Assembly: GCA_019459455.1 (NCBI GenBank)
Contig: JAIBEX010000009.1
Coordinates: 558,001 to 622,000 of the forward strand
Reading direction: 5' to 3'
Source: Weeksellaceae bacterium
GTDB lineage: Bacteria > Bacteroidota > Bacteroidia > Flavobacteriales > Weeksellaceae
Length of the DNA stretch: 64,000 bases
The position numbers and the translations under genes were made by a program. Shown piece by piece: positions 40,970 to 50,187 of the stretch. The notes beneath the pieces are model-generated. The model did no database searches. It saw only the letters and a list, made by a program, of their open reading frames with translations, and was not told the origin of the DNA. Positions within the stretch are counted from its first letter, which is position 1. Every line of letters starts with the position of its first letter.

Positions 40970-41872
40970 ATGAAAAGATTCCTTACCATATTCTCCCTTT
41001 TCCTTTTTGCAAACCTTGCATTTTCGCAGGAAATTTTTGCCAATGTAACGGTGAATGCCCAGCAGTTGGCGGGAAGCAATCAGCAGACCTATAAAACACT
41101 TGAAAAAAATATCCGCGATTTCATCAACAAAACAAGCTGGACCGGAAAAAAACTGCAGAATTTTGAAAAAGTAAAGTCAAATTTTTCCCTTGTCATCACC
41201 GGAAAAGACGGAAACCGTTACAACGGAACACTGGTTGTGCAGGCTGTAAGACCGGTGTTCAATTCCACATATGAATCACCCCTTGCGAACATCAACGACA
41301 CCAAGATCGTTTTTGATTATGTTGAAAATGAGAACCTTGTTTTTAATGAGCGGCAGTTTTCCGGAAAGAACCTGACCGATATCATCAGTTTTTATGTATA
41401 TCTGATTATGGGTTACGATGCAGACAGCTTTCAGTCTATGGGTGGTCAGCAACACTTTACAAAAGCCCAGCAAATCTCCAGAAATGCAATGAATAAAGGG
41501 TTTGAAGGGTGGTCTGTCGTGGAAGGGCCCAGAACCCGCGGCTCCCTTATTGATGGGATCATTAATCCCAACTACAACCCGATAAGAAGCATTTACTACA
41601 CCTACCACCGTTCCGGTTTGGATAACCTGAACAACCAGGACCAGTCCAGTCCAAAAAAGATCATCGCAGAATCGCTGATGGGCCTGAAGCAATACGAAAA
41701 CTCTTTTCAGCAGAATTACGCAATCAACCTTTTTCTGGACAGCAAAGCCGGTGAGATCTACAGTATTTTCGATTCCAAGAACAACGGCGCGGTGAATATG
41801 AATGACCTTAAACAGCTTATGATGACCCTCTCTCCCAAGAATTCAGATACCAAGTGGAATAACTGGAAATAA
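40970..41872 (+). CDS. DUF4835 family secreted protein
   Basis: A 300-residue protein with a signal peptide ending in LAFSQ. FANVTVNAQQLAGSNQQTYKTLE at the mature N-terminus and FDYVENENLVFNERQF in the middle match DUF4835. The gene is always near coaBC and recN in flavobacteria. Its product is probably periplasmic or at the outer membrane. Function is unknown. A hairpin 35-60 nt after the stop probably ends transcription just as recN begins. Confidence 0.88.
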   Translation: MKRFLTIFSLFLFANLAFSQEIFANVTVNAQQLAGSNQQTYKTLEKNIRDFINKTSWTGKKLQNFEKVKSNFSLVITGKDGNRYNGTLVVQAVRPVFNSTYESPLANINDTKIVFDYVENENLVFNERQFSGKNLTDIISFYVYLIMGYDADSFQSMGGQQHFTKAQQISRNAMNKGFEGWSVVEGPRTRGSLIDGIINPNYNPIRSIYYTYHRSGLDNLNNQDQSSPKKIIAESLMGLKQYENSFQQNYAINLFLDSKAGEIYSIFDSKNNGAVNMNDLKQLMMTLSPKNSDTKWNNWK

Positions 41873-41896
41873 TTTGCGGAGTTAACTATTTACCAA

Positions 41897-41904
41897 TATT
41901 TTTG
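41897..41904 (+). promoter_or_regulatory. -7 promoter element of recN
   Basis: TATTTTTG. The predicted start (about 41910) lies inside the hairpin at 41907-41931. Confidence 0.6.
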
Positions 41905-41906
41905 CA

Positions 41907-41938
41907 GAGCTTTAGGTTTTTCTTAAAGCTCCTTTTTT
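41907..41938 (+). terminator. Terminator or attenuator between DUF4835 and recN
   Basis: A 10-bp stem (GAGCTTTAGG with CTTAAAGCTC, one G-T pair, loop TTTTT) followed by CTTTTTT, 4 nt before the recN ATG. It probably stops transcripts that run on from DUF4835. Those starting at the recN promoter would lack the first bases of the stem. Confidence 0.75.
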
Positions 41939-41941
41939 ATT

Positions 41942-43591
41942 ATGCTGAACCGAATTTTTATAAAGAATTTTGCGCTTATTGATTCACTGGAAATCTCATT
42001 GAATAAAGGTTTGCAGGTAATCACTGGTGAAACGGGAGCCGGAAAATCCATTATTTTAGGTGCTCTGCGCCTGATCTTGGGCGAACGCGCCGACGCAAAA
42101 GCGATCCAGAATTCCGACAGCAAAAGCGTGGTGGAAGCAGAATTTTCGCTTGATGCCACTTACCGAACCTTTTTTAAAGAGAACGACCTTGATTTTGAAA
42201 CACAGACCATCGTGAGGAGGGAAATTCTACCCACGGGCAAATCCCGGGCGTTCATTAACGACGTGCCTGTAACGCTTGAAGTTTTGAAGAGTTTGACCGG
42301 CAAACTCATCGATATCCATTCACAGTTCGAAACTTCCAATCTCTTTAATGAAGAGTATCAGTTTAAAATCATTGACAGCCTCTCGGAAAATAAGAGTCTG
42401 GTATATAACTACAGGCAGGAGTTCGGCGAATTCAGGAAACTTAAATTATCCCTGGACCATTACCGCTTGCGGCTGACTGAAGGAAATAAGGAATCCGATT
42501 ACAAATTTTTCCTGCTGAATGAACTGAACGAAGCTGCGCTGGATGACTTTGATCTTGAAGAAGTTCGAAACCAATTAAAAAAGCAGGAGAACGCCGGTGC
42601 AATTACCAAAAACCTTAAGGACATCTTCTTAAAGCTGGATGCAGAGGAAATAGGACTGCTTGATTCCCTGAATTATATAAAGTCGAAACTCGGAAGGGTG
42701 GCAGACCTCTCGCATGAATTTTCGCTGCTGAATACCAGGTTAGGGGAGAATATTTTAGAATTTAAGGATATAATCTTTGAACTGCAGAACGAGGCGGAAA
42801 AGATTGAAATAAATCCCGTAATCCTGGAAGAGCTGAATGAAAAGGTGAACCGTATTAATAGTCTCTTTCTCAAACATCATGTGAATTCTGTTCCTGAACT
42901 TATTGAAATCCGAGATGCGATTGCGGGCGAGCAGTCCGGATTTGAAGAACTGCAGGGTCTGATCGCGGATACCGAAAAGAAGATTGTGGAGCAGGAGAAG
43001 AAACTCAATAAACTCGCCGAAGACCTATCCCGTAACCGTAAGAAGTCAATACCCGACTTTAAACGGGAAATGGAAATTCTGCTGAAGAAACTGGGCCTTG
43101 AGAAAGGCAGGATTGAGGTTGAACTTACACAAAAAAAGGATTTTACAACTTTCGGGAAAGAAGATATACGCCTCCTGTTTCAGGCGAATGCCGGTTTTCC
43201 TTTGAAACCGATTGAAACCGCAATTTCGGGAGGGGAGCGTTCGCGGGTAATGCTCTCCATCAAGAAGCTGATGGCAGAAAATGATGAACTTCCGACCCTG
43301 ATCCTGGATGAGCTGGATACCGGCGTTTCAGGTAAGATTGCGGAGGAAATGGGTAACGTAATGCGCGGCATGGCGCAGAACATGCAGCTGATCGTCATCA
43401 CACACCTCGCGCAGGTCGCAGCAAAAGGCGATGATAATTTTAAGGTGCTGAAGGAAGAAATATCGGGTAAGACCCAAACCAGAATTATCCCTTTGAACCG
43501 TGAGGAAAAGCTGCAGGAAATTGCACAACTCCTCTCGGGAGCCAGGATAACGGACGCAGCGGTTTCGCAGGCGAAACTTTTAATGGATTGA
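41942..43591 (+). CDS. recN: DNA repair protein RecN
   Basis: A 549-residue SMC-like ATPase for double-strand break repair. Walker A is GETGAGKS (residues 29-36), the coiled-coil arms span ~155-380, and the C-terminal ATPase half holds the signature AISGGERSRVMLSIK, Walker B LILDELDTGVSG and VITHLAQVAA. Length is as usual. Last gene of the bamD block, from its own promoter. Confidence 0.94.
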   Translation: MLNRIFIKNFALIDSLEISLNKGLQVITGETGAGKSIILGALRLILGERADAKAIQNSDSKSVVEAEFSLDATYRTFFKENDLDFETQTIVRREILPTGKSRAFINDVPVTLEVLKSLTGKLIDIHSQFETSNLFNEEYQFKIIDSLSENKSLVYNYRQEFGEFRKLKLSLDHYRLRLTEGNKESDYKFFLLNELNEAALDDFDLEEVRNQLKKQENAGAITKNLKDIFLKLDAEEIGLLDSLNYIKSKLGRVADLSHEFSLLNTRLGENILEFKDIIFELQNEAEKIEINPVILEELNEKVNRINSLFLKHHVNSVPELIEIRDAIAGEQSGFEELQGLIADTEKKIVEQEKKLNKLAEDLSRNRKKSIPDFKREMEILLKKLGLEKGRIEVELTQKKDFTTFGKEDIRLLFQANAGFPLKPIETAISGGERSRVMLSIKKLMAENDELPTLILDELDTGVSGKIAEEMGNVMRGMAQNMQLIVITHLAQVAAKGDDNFKVLKEEISGKTQTRIIPLNREEKLQEIAQLLSGARITDAAVSQAKLLMD

Positions 43592-43616
43592 TTAAACGGA
43601 TCTAAAACGACAGAGG

Positions 43617-45086
43617 ATGTATTTCAAATTACTTTCATTAGAGCTTAAAAACTTTTTAAGAAATCCTCAATTCGGGGTTAATATCACCATGAAGATCCTG
43701 ATGGCGTTCACTTACTTTTGGATTGGGGCTTCATTTTTTGGGATGGCTTTTGGTCTTTATTTTTTTGTAAAGGAAGAAATGGAGGTGGACCCCATCCGGG
43801 TATTCTGTAAATATTTCCTTTATTATGCCGCGCTGGATCTTATCATCCGATATTTTATTCAGCAAATGCCTACGCAAAACATCAAACCGCTTCTCACGCA
43901 GAATTTGTCCAAGAGAAAACTGGTGAACTACACGATACTGAAGATATTTTTTCACTTCTTCAACTGGGGCTACCTGCTTTTCATGATTCCATTCTGTGCC
44001 CTGCTTATCTTTCACGGAGGTTATTCGGTAGCAGGAGTTTTGATGTTCCTGGCCGGAATTATGTTCACCTTTTACTTCAATAATTTCCTGAACATCCTCC
44101 TGAACAAAAAAAATGCGGTATTGTTCACCGTGGCAGCAGTTTTTGTAGCATTGGCAGCGCTGGAATATTACGGCTACATTCATCTGTCTCAATATTCCGA
44201 AAGGATTTTTTACGCCTTCTATGACCTTCCCGGGGCCTTTCTTATACCGGGTTTCGCGGCCCTGGGCCTCGCGTATCAAGCGCATCGCAACATCCTGAGA
44301 AATTTCTATCTGGATAAAGGTCTTGAACTGGACCGAGTGGAAGGCAAAACCGAAAATATTGAATTACTGAACCGTTTCGGCGTAACAGGAACTTTTCTTA
44401 ATAATGATATCCGGCTTCTGAAGCGAAGTAAGGCCGCTAAATCTGCTTTTTTGGTCAGTATAGGCTTCCTCTTTTATGGACTTTTGTTTTTCAACTCAAT
44501 GTATCAGTCCGATTTCATGAAGCTGTTTGCGGCAATTTTTGTAACCGGCGGTTTTATGATGATGTTCGGGCAGCGCGTACCGGCCTGGGACAGTTCTTAC
44601 TACCCACTTATGATGACCCAGAAGGTCCCATATAAGGAATTCCTGATGGCAAAATGGTCGCTTATCGTATTCAGTATCTGCATTGCCATGCTGTTTGCCA
44701 CTGCATATATTTATTTTGGCTGGGATACCTATCTTACGGTACTCGGTGCGGGTATGTACAATCTGGGGGTTAATTCCTATCTTACGCTACTGGCAGGTGC
44801 TTATAATAAACAGCCCATTGACCTGAACTCCAGAGCAAAAAGTTTTGGTGGGGGAAAGAATAATTTTAACATGAAGGTTATGCTTATAGCGATTCCACAG
44901 ATGATACTTCCAATGGCCGTTTTTGCCCTTGTAAAGCCGTTTTTTGGCATAACAGCGGCCGTGGCAGCGCTGGGGGCACTTGGACTTATTGGATTTTTAC
45001 TCCGGAGCAGGATCTTTAACCTCATTGTGAAAGCCTACCAAACCGAAAAATATTCCACCCTGGAAGCATTTAAGAAAGAAAACTAA
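43617..45086 (+). CDS. DUF5687 family membrane protein, likely ABC exporter permease
   Basis: A 489-residue protein with about 11 membrane helices in pairs (for example residues ~25-50, ~125-190, ~265-300, ~345-390 and ~420-465). Motifs LRNPQFGVN near the N-terminus and QRVPAWDSSYYPLMMTQKVPYKEFLMAKW in the middle match DUF5687. It ends 11 nt before an ABC ATPase gene, so the pair most likely forms one exporter. The substrate is unknown. It starts 25 nt after the recN stop and may be read from the recN promoter. Confidence 0.85.
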   Translation: MYFKLLSLELKNFLRNPQFGVNITMKILMAFTYFWIGASFFGMAFGLYFFVKEEMEVDPIRVFCKYFLYYAALDLIIRYFIQQMPTQNIKPLLTQNLSKRKLVNYTILKIFFHFFNWGYLLFMIPFCALLIFHGGYSVAGVLMFLAGIMFTFYFNNFLNILLNKKNAVLFTVAAVFVALAALEYYGYIHLSQYSERIFYAFYDLPGAFLIPGFAALGLAYQAHRNILRNFYLDKGLELDRVEGKTENIELLNRFGVTGTFLNNDIRLLKRSKAAKSAFLVSIGFLFYGLLFFNSMYQSDFMKLFAAIFVTGGFMMMFGQRVPAWDSSYYPLMMTQKVPYKEFLMAKWSLIVFSICIAMLFATAYIYFGWDTYLTVLGAGMYNLGVNSYLTLLAGAYNKQPIDLNSRAKSFGGGKNNFNMKVMLIAIPQMILPMAVFALVKPFFGITAAVAALGALGLIGFLLRSRIFNLIVKAYQTEKYSTLEAFKKEN

Positions 45087-45097
45087 TTGCCGTACCG

Positions 45098-45802
45098 ATG
45101 ATAACGATTCAGAACATTACAAAAATTTATGGCACAAAGAAGGTGCTGGACATCCCAAAACTTGAAATTCCAAAGGGGGAAAGCTTCGGCCTGGTAGGAA
45201 ACAACGGAGCGGGAAAAACAACGCTTTTTTCTCTGCTTCTGGACCTGATTGAAGCCAATAGCGGGCAAATTCTTATTCATGGAGAAAATGTGGCGAGGTC
45301 TGAAGCCTGGAAAAGCAGGGTTTCAGCATTCATTGATGAATCATTTCTGATAGGCTACCTGACGCCGGAGGAATATTTTTATTTTCTGGGCGAACTGCGG
45401 GGCCAGAAGAAAGTCGAAGTGGATGAATTCCTGAAACAGTTCACAGATTTCTTCAACGGGGAAATCCTTAATGCAAAAAAATACATTCGTGACCTTTCAA
45501 AGGGTAACCAGAAGAAGGTGGGAATCATAGGCGCACTCATTGGAACCCCGGAAATCATTATTTTGGACGAACCTTTTGCAAATCTGGACCCTACGACGCA
45601 GATTAAACTGAAAAAGCTGATCCGCGAGTGGTCCAAAACAGAACAGGTCACTTTCCTGATTTCTAGCCACGACCTTGCACATACCACGGAGGTGAGCAAC
45701 AGAATTGTGGTTTTGAATCACGGTGAGGTTGTGAAAGACATTACCACAAATCCGGAAACCTTAAGGGAATTAGAGACTTTCTTCGCAAGTAGCGTTCAGT
45801 AA
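45098..45802 (+). CDS. ABC transporter ATP-binding protein
   Basis: A 234-residue ATPase with Walker A GNNGAGKTT (residues ~36-44), signature DLSKGNQKKVGIIGAL, Walker B IIILDEPFANLDP and switch His in SSHDLAHT. It resembles export ATPases of the CcmA/NatA type. It is paired with the DUF5687 permease. Its stop overlaps the end of the convergent nudix gene by 7 bp. Confidence 0.92.
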   Translation: MITIQNITKIYGTKKVLDIPKLEIPKGESFGLVGNNGAGKTTLFSLLLDLIEANSGQILIHGENVARSEAWKSRVSAFIDESFLIGYLTPEEYFYFLGELRGQKKVEVDEFLKQFTDFFNGEILNAKKYIRDLSKGNQKKVGIIGALIGTPEIIILDEPFANLDPTTQIKLKKLIREWSKTEQVTFLISSHDLAHTTEVSNRIVVLNHGEVVKDITTNPETLRELETFFASSVQ

Positions 45803-46329
45803 AGCCCGTTTATACTAAGACTTTTTAAATAGTCCTCGAAAAATTTTTTCTGTGAATCAAAAGCGATATCGTCCATAATGATCTTATGTTTCTCCAGCCA
45901 AATGGCCTCAGAGATTTCAGACAGTTCCGGCTCAACAGTAAATTTATTTTCAACCGCATATTCGTAGAAAAGGTCAAGGGTTTGATAATCAATTCCTTTA
46001 TAATGGTAAAGATTCGGGAGACTGGTGAGATACTTCAGTTTCGTATCGTCAATTTCCAACTGGAGTTCTTCAAAAAGTTCGCGTTTACACGTAAACTCTG
46101 CACTTTCGTTCGGATCCACAAAGCCCCCGGCGAGATCAATTTTGCCTTTTTTCGGTTCCTGATTTCTTCGGGTAAAAAGAAATTCACTTCCGCAGCGTAC
46201 TACCACAGCCACTGCTCCCGCCACATTGTGGAATAAGACTAAGCCGCAGCTGCAACTCCATTTTTTTTCGCCATCCCACTGTAACTGCTCTGCGCCACAT
46301 TTCGGACAGAATTTCAATTCCTCGGTCAT
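45796..46329 (-). CDS. NUDIX hydrolase with N-terminal zinc ribbon
   Basis: A 177-residue protein. Residues ~8-30 form a zinc ribbon (CPKCG ... CSCG). The Nudix box at ~68-90 reads GGFVDPNESAEFTCKRELFEEL, that is GX5EX7REXXEEX with all metal ligands. This is the NudC/NADH-pyrophosphatase-like or ADP-ribose layout, but the exact substrate is not visible. It overlaps xerD by 4 bp and is the last gene of the operon enoyl-CoA hydratase, comEB, xerD, nudix. Confidence 0.88.
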   Translation of the reverse strand: MTEELKFCPKCGAEQLQWDGEKKWSCSCGLVLFHNVAGAVAVVVRCGSEFLFTRRNQEPKKGKIDLAGGFVDPNESAEFTCKRELFEELQLEIDDTKLKYLTSLPNLYHYKGIDYQTLDLFYEYAVENKFTVEPELSEISEAIWLEKHKIIMDDIAFDSQKKFFEDYLKSLSINGLY

Positions 46330-47234
46330 GAGATGTTACGGGGATGGTAGTTCAGGATGACATCCCGCAGTTCCTCCGTTTTCAGGTGGGTGTAGATTTC
46401 CGTCGTAGTGATGCTGGAATGGCCCAACATTTCCTGAATGTACCGCAAATCGGCCCCGTTCTGCAGAAGGTGCGTAGCGAAGGAATGACGGAAGGTATGC
46501 GGAGAGATCCGCTTGCTAATTCCGGCTTTTTCTGTCAGTTCCTTGATGATGATGAAAACGATAACCCGCGACATTGCTGAGCCCCGGCTATTAAGAAACA
46601 GGATATCTTCGAATTTTTTGTTGATCTTGTATTGGGAACGCACGTTTTTGATGTACTCCTTGATGAGCCGGGAGGTGTAATCGGCCAAAGGCACAAATCT
46701 GGATTTATCGCCTTTTCCGTCAACCTTCAGGTAATTTTCCTTAAAGTTGATGTTCGATATTTTGATGTCAATCAGTTCGGAGACCCGGAGCCCACATCCG
46801 TAAAGCACCTCAATCATACACTGGTTACGTTTTCCGAGGTCAGTGGACACATTGATAGCCGCAATGATCCTTTCAATATCTTCAAAGGAAAGCGTGTCGG
46901 GAAGATACAGACCCAGTTTGGGACCCTCCAGCAAAGCTGCGGGATTGTCCGTTCGGATCTCGTCTTCAAGCAGATATTTGAAAAAGGCCTTAATGGATGA
47001 GACCCACCTTGCCTGGGAACGTTCGCTGAACTTTTGCTTTGACAGCTGATACAGATATTCCTGCAGCTGCGGGTATGAAATTATTGCAGGACTCACACTG
47101 TCGAGTTCTGTCTCTGCATATGATTGCAGTTTCCTGATATCGCGCAGATACGCGTCCAGGGTATTGGCGGAAAAATTCCTTTCAAATTTCAGGAAATTTT
47201 CGAAATCCTTTACTTTTTCAATCCAGCTCATCAT
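46326..47234 (-). CDS. xerD: Tyrosine recombinase XerD
   Basis: A 302-residue site-specific recombinase that resolves chromosome dimers at dif. Core-binding domain at residues ~10-95; catalytic residues R (YGCGLRVSELI), K (VDGKGDKSRFVP), H-x-x-R (SPHTFRHSFATHLL), H (LGHSSITTTEIYTH) and the Tyr. The length is right for XerC/D, and no integrase-like extension or neighbour points to a mobile element. Start may be at either of two adjacent ATGs. Confidence 0.9.
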   Translation of the reverse strand: MMSWIEKVKDFENFLKFERNFSANTLDAYLRDIRKLQSYAETELDSVSPAIISYPQLQEYLYQLSKQKFSERSQARWVSSIKAFFKYLLEDEIRTDNPAALLEGPKLGLYLPDTLSFEDIERIIAAINVSTDLGKRNQCMIEVLYGCGLRVSELIDIKISNINFKENYLKVDGKGDKSRFVPLADYTSRLIKEYIKNVRSQYKINKKFEDILFLNSRGSAMSRVIVFIIIKELTEKAGISKRISPHTFRHSFATHLLQNGADLRYIQEMLGHSSITTTEIYTHLKTEELRDVILNYHPRNIS

Positions 47235-47265
47235 CTATTTGTGTTTTTATGGTTATTGCTTTGTG

Positions 47266-47688
47266 TCAAAGTTCACTTTCAGGTATTCGCAATACCTCAA
47301 TTCCGTGATTTTTCAGAAAATTGATCCCTTCTCCATCGGAATATTCCTGTACATAAACCAACCTGCTGATGCCTGCCTGTAAAACCAGTTTGCTGCATTC
47401 CTTGCAGGGCGACAGGGTAAGATAAAGGGTGGCACCCTTTGCCGACTGGGTGGATCCTGCTAATTTCAGGATCGCATTGGCTTCTGCATGCAGTACATAC
47501 CAGTGTGTGTTTCCTTCAGCGTCCTCGCACTGGTTTTCAAAACCGGAGGGGGTACCGTTGTAACCGTCAGAAATAATCATCCGGTCCTTTACTATGAGAG
47601 CACCGACCTGCTTTCTGGTACAGTAGGACAGTTTAGCCCATTCCCTGGCCATCTTGAGGTACGCAATGTCAAATTTACTGTTTATCAA
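47266..47688 (-). CDS. dCMP/cytidine deaminase family protein (ComEB type)
   Basis: A 140-residue zinc deaminase. The zinc site is HAEANAIL with LSPCKECSKLV, and the N-terminal MAREWAKLSYCTRKQVGALIV matches dCMP deaminases. It would make dUMP for thymidylate synthesis. The start is TTG at 47688 (reading INSKFDIAYLK); no ATG lies in frame back to the stop of the upstream gene, and the spacing of 27 nt suits an operon. The next Met (residue 13) would remove conserved sequence. Confidence 0.88.
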   Translation of the reverse strand: MINSKFDIAYLKMAREWAKLSYCTRKQVGALIVKDRMIISDGYNGTPSGFENQCEDAEGNTHWYVLHAEANAILKLAGSTQSAKGATLYLTLSPCKECSKLVLQAGISRLVYVQEYSDGEGINFLKNHGIEVLRIPESEL

Positions 47689-47715
47689 TGAATTAGGTTC
47701 AAAAATATTTAAAAA

Positions 47716-48483
47716 TCAGAAGTTTGGTTTTCTTTTCTCCATAAATGCAGCAACCCCTTCCTTCATATCATCCATTTCAAACAGACGGCCAAAGGATTTT
47801 ATTTCTTCCTCATAGCCCATTGCAGTATCCGAAAGGTTAACGGCCTTAATGGCTTCAGCGATTCCCATGGGCGAATTTCCCGCGATGGTATTGGCCAGTT
47901 CCTTTGCTTTTGGCAGGAGTTCTTCCAGGGTGAACACTTCGTTTACAAGTCCGATTTCGCGGGCCCGTTCTGCTGATACCATCTTCGCGGAGAAGATCAT
48001 TTCGTTTGCGATGCCTTTTCCAACCAGCTTTGGCAGCCTTTGTGTGCCTCCGTAGCCCGGAATTAAGCCTAAGGTGACTTCAGGCAGGCCAAGTTTCGCA
48101 TTTTCCGATGCGTATCTTATGTGGCAGGCCATCGCCAGTTCCAGTCCGCCACCCAATGCAAAACCGTTGATTGCGGCAATAACAGGCTTGGACATATTTT
48201 CAATTTTGTTGAAGAGGGAATTCTGGCCGTTCCGCGAAAGCTCTTCGGCCCGGTCTGTTCCAAAATCGCTGAATTCCTTGATGTCAGCTCCGGCTACAAA
48301 AGATTTCTCTCCGCTTCCTGTAATGATGATTACGCGACAGGAGGATTCATGATCCAAATTGTCAAGGACATTCCCGAGTTCCGAAATGGTCTTTGCATTT
48401 AATGCATTCAGTGCCTGAGGTCTGGAGATGGTTATGACTGCAACTCTGTTTTCTCTCTCAACAGTTAAGTTTTCGTAACTCAT
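47716..48483 (-). CDS. Enoyl-CoA hydratase/isomerase family protein
   Basis: A 255-residue crotonase-fold enzyme. Oxyanion-hole motifs: AGADIKEFSDFG and NGFALGGGLELAMAC; catalytic Glu-bearing segments GLPEVTLGLIPGYGGTQRL. Both catalytic Glu positions of enoyl-CoA hydratase 1 are present, so it should hydrate short-chain enoyl-CoAs, in fatty acid or amino acid breakdown. First gene of the operon with comEB and xerD; no other beta-oxidation gene is in the window. Confidence 0.9.
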   Translation of the reverse strand: MSYENLTVERENRVAVITISRPQALNALNAKTISELGNVLDNLDHESSCRVIIITGSGEKSFVAGADIKEFSDFGTDRAEELSRNGQNSLFNKIENMSKPVIAAINGFALGGGLELAMACHIRYASENAKLGLPEVTLGLIPGYGGTQRLPKLVGKGIANEMIFSAKMVSAERAREIGLVNEVFTLEELLPKAKELANTIAGNSPMGIAEAIKAVNLSDTAMGYEEEIKSFGRLFEMDDMKEGVAAFMEKRKPNF

Positions 48484-48583
48484 AATGGGTTATGGTTGTA
48501 ATGAATGAACCTGCAAATTACGCATTTTTTTAACAACGCTAAAAGGTGTCTGAATCCGCTTTGTTTTGCCGCTTCAATGCCCC

Positions 48584-50074
48584 TCAGCTCTTTCCATGGC
48601 TGAGCGTATTTGCATCAATGCTGATGTGCAGGCCCCCCGCAATTCGCATTCCCAACTCTATATTTGCCCTGAAGAAATGACAAAGCTGCCGGTTGATGAT
48701 TTCGTCTCTTTTTTCTCCGCCTATTCCCTGCATACTGTCTATGATATTGTGAACCAGCCTGTCGCGGTCTTCCTGATTCATTGCTTTGGTATATAAGAGT
48801 CCGGGCTGGGTATAGTGGTCATCGTCATTTTCATTCCTGTTAAAGTGGCGCACGTCGTTGCTGTCGATTTCATATTCGAAACTTTTGTACTGCGGGTCGG
48901 GCCTTACCCCATCGTAACTGTTCGGATGATAATTGGGGGCATCTCCATAACTGCCGGAATTAGCCATCGCTCCGTCTCGCTGGTAATTACGGACCCCGAA
49001 AGGGCAGCGGTTTACCTCCAGTTGGTTTGCATTTACACCCACTCGGTAGCGCTGTGCATCTGCATAGGAAAAAAGCCTGCCTTGAAGCATCTTGTCGGGC
49101 GAGAAACTGATGCCGTTGATGAGGTTGCTGGGTGAAAAGGCCGCCTGTTCCACATGCGCAAAAAAATTGGAGGGAATTTCGTTCAGCTCCATTTCTCCAA
49201 CTTCAATCAGCGGAAAGTCATCCTTAAACCAAACCTTTGTAACATCAAAAGGATTCCATCTGAACGCTGCGGCCTGTTCTTCGGTCATCACCTGAATAAA
49301 GAGGGTCCATTTGGGGAAATCCCCTCTTTCTATGGCTTTGCAGAGATCTTCCTGAGCAAAATCGGGATTTTCACCCGCTATTTTTACAGCCTCTTCCTGT
49401 CTGAAATTCCTGATTCCCTGTTTTGTCCTGAAATGGAATTTCACCCATACTCTTTCATTCGCGGCATTAATCATTGAAAAGGTGTGGGACCCGAAACCAT
49501 GCATATGTCTGTATCCGTGAGGAGTTCCACGATCCGACATCAGGATCATGACCTGATGAAGACTTTCAGGATTCAGGCTCCAAAAATCCCACATCATGGT
49601 AGCGCTTTTCAGGTTCGTTTTAGGAACCCTTTTTTGGGTGTGGATGAAATCAGGAAATTTCTTTGCATCCTTGATGAAAAAAACCGGGGTATTGTTGCCT
49701 ACAAGGTCCCAGTTACCATCCTCCGTATAAAATTTCAGTGCAAAACCACGCGGATCCCTCGCAGTGTCCGCACTGCCTTTCTCACCTCCAACGGTAGAAA
49801 ACCGTGCAAACATTCTGCAGCTGTTTCCAACTTCAGAAAAAAGTTTTGCTTTGGTATATTCTGAGATATCATGTGTTACTGTAAATGTGCCGTAAGCACC
49901 AGAACCTTTAGCATGCACTACGCGTTCCGGTATTCTCTCCCGTACAAAATGTGCAAGGTTCTCCTGCAGAATAAAATCCTGCAGCAAAACCGGGCCACGC
50001 GGTCCCACCGTCTGCGAATCCTGATGTTCAAAATAGGGCGCGCCCGAGCCGGAAGTAAGGTCTTTTGAATTCAT
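48584..50074 (-). CDS. katA: Monofunctional heme catalase
   Basis: A 496-residue catalase of the small-subunit type that removes hydrogen peroxide. Distal His in ERVVHAKGSGAYG, Asn in WDLVGNNTPVFF, proximal heme Tyr in LFSYADAQRYR. The start is set at ATG 50074 (MNSKDLTSGSG). The frame opens earlier, at 50092, but the -7 element at 50095-50102 puts transcription start near 50089, downstream of that ATG. It is divergent from the oxyR-like gene 114 bp away, the classic peroxide-response layout. Confidence 0.93.
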   Translation of the reverse strand: MNSKDLTSGSGAPYFEHQDSQTVGPRGPVLLQDFILQENLAHFVRERIPERVVHAKGSGAYGTFTVTHDISEYTKAKLFSEVGNSCRMFARFSTVGGEKGSADTARDPRGFALKFYTEDGNWDLVGNNTPVFFIKDAKKFPDFIHTQKRVPKTNLKSATMMWDFWSLNPESLHQVMILMSDRGTPHGYRHMHGFGSHTFSMINAANERVWVKFHFRTKQGIRNFRQEEAVKIAGENPDFAQEDLCKAIERGDFPKWTLFIQVMTEEQAAAFRWNPFDVTKVWFKDDFPLIEVGEMELNEIPSNFFAHVEQAAFSPSNLINGISFSPDKMLQGRLFSYADAQRYRVGVNANQLEVNRCPFGVRNYQRDGAMANSGSYGDAPNYHPNSYDGVRPDPQYKSFEYEIDSNDVRHFNRNENDDDHYTQPGLLYTKAMNQEDRDRLVHNIIDSMQGIGGEKRDEIINRQLCHFFRANIELGMRIAGGLHISIDANTLSHGKS

Positions 50075-50094
50075 TTCATATGATTTTGTCATCA

Positions 50095-50102
50095 CAAATT
50101 TA
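50095..50102 (-). promoter_or_regulatory. -7 promoter element of katA
   Basis: TAAATTTG on the minus strand. Start near 50089, leader about 15 nt to the ATG at 50074. Confidence 0.6.
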
Positions 50103-50159
50103 ATGAATTAGCACTTCAAACATCTCTTTAAATTTCAATAAATATTATCAAAAACGATG

Positions 50160-50167
50160 TATATTTG
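50160..50167 (+). promoter_or_regulatory. -7 promoter element of oxyR
   Basis: TATATTTG, leader about 15 nt to the ATG at 50188. The 60 bp between it and the katA element would hold any OxyR site; I see only an imperfect TTATC/GATAA pair. Confidence 0.6.
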
Positions 50168-50187
50168 TCATAGATAAAAGTAATCAA

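Noticed and set aside
46326-47234. Tyrosine recombinase as a sign of an integrated element
   Set aside because: It is a standard-length XerD in a housekeeping operon. No att repeats, excision genes or phage genes are nearby.
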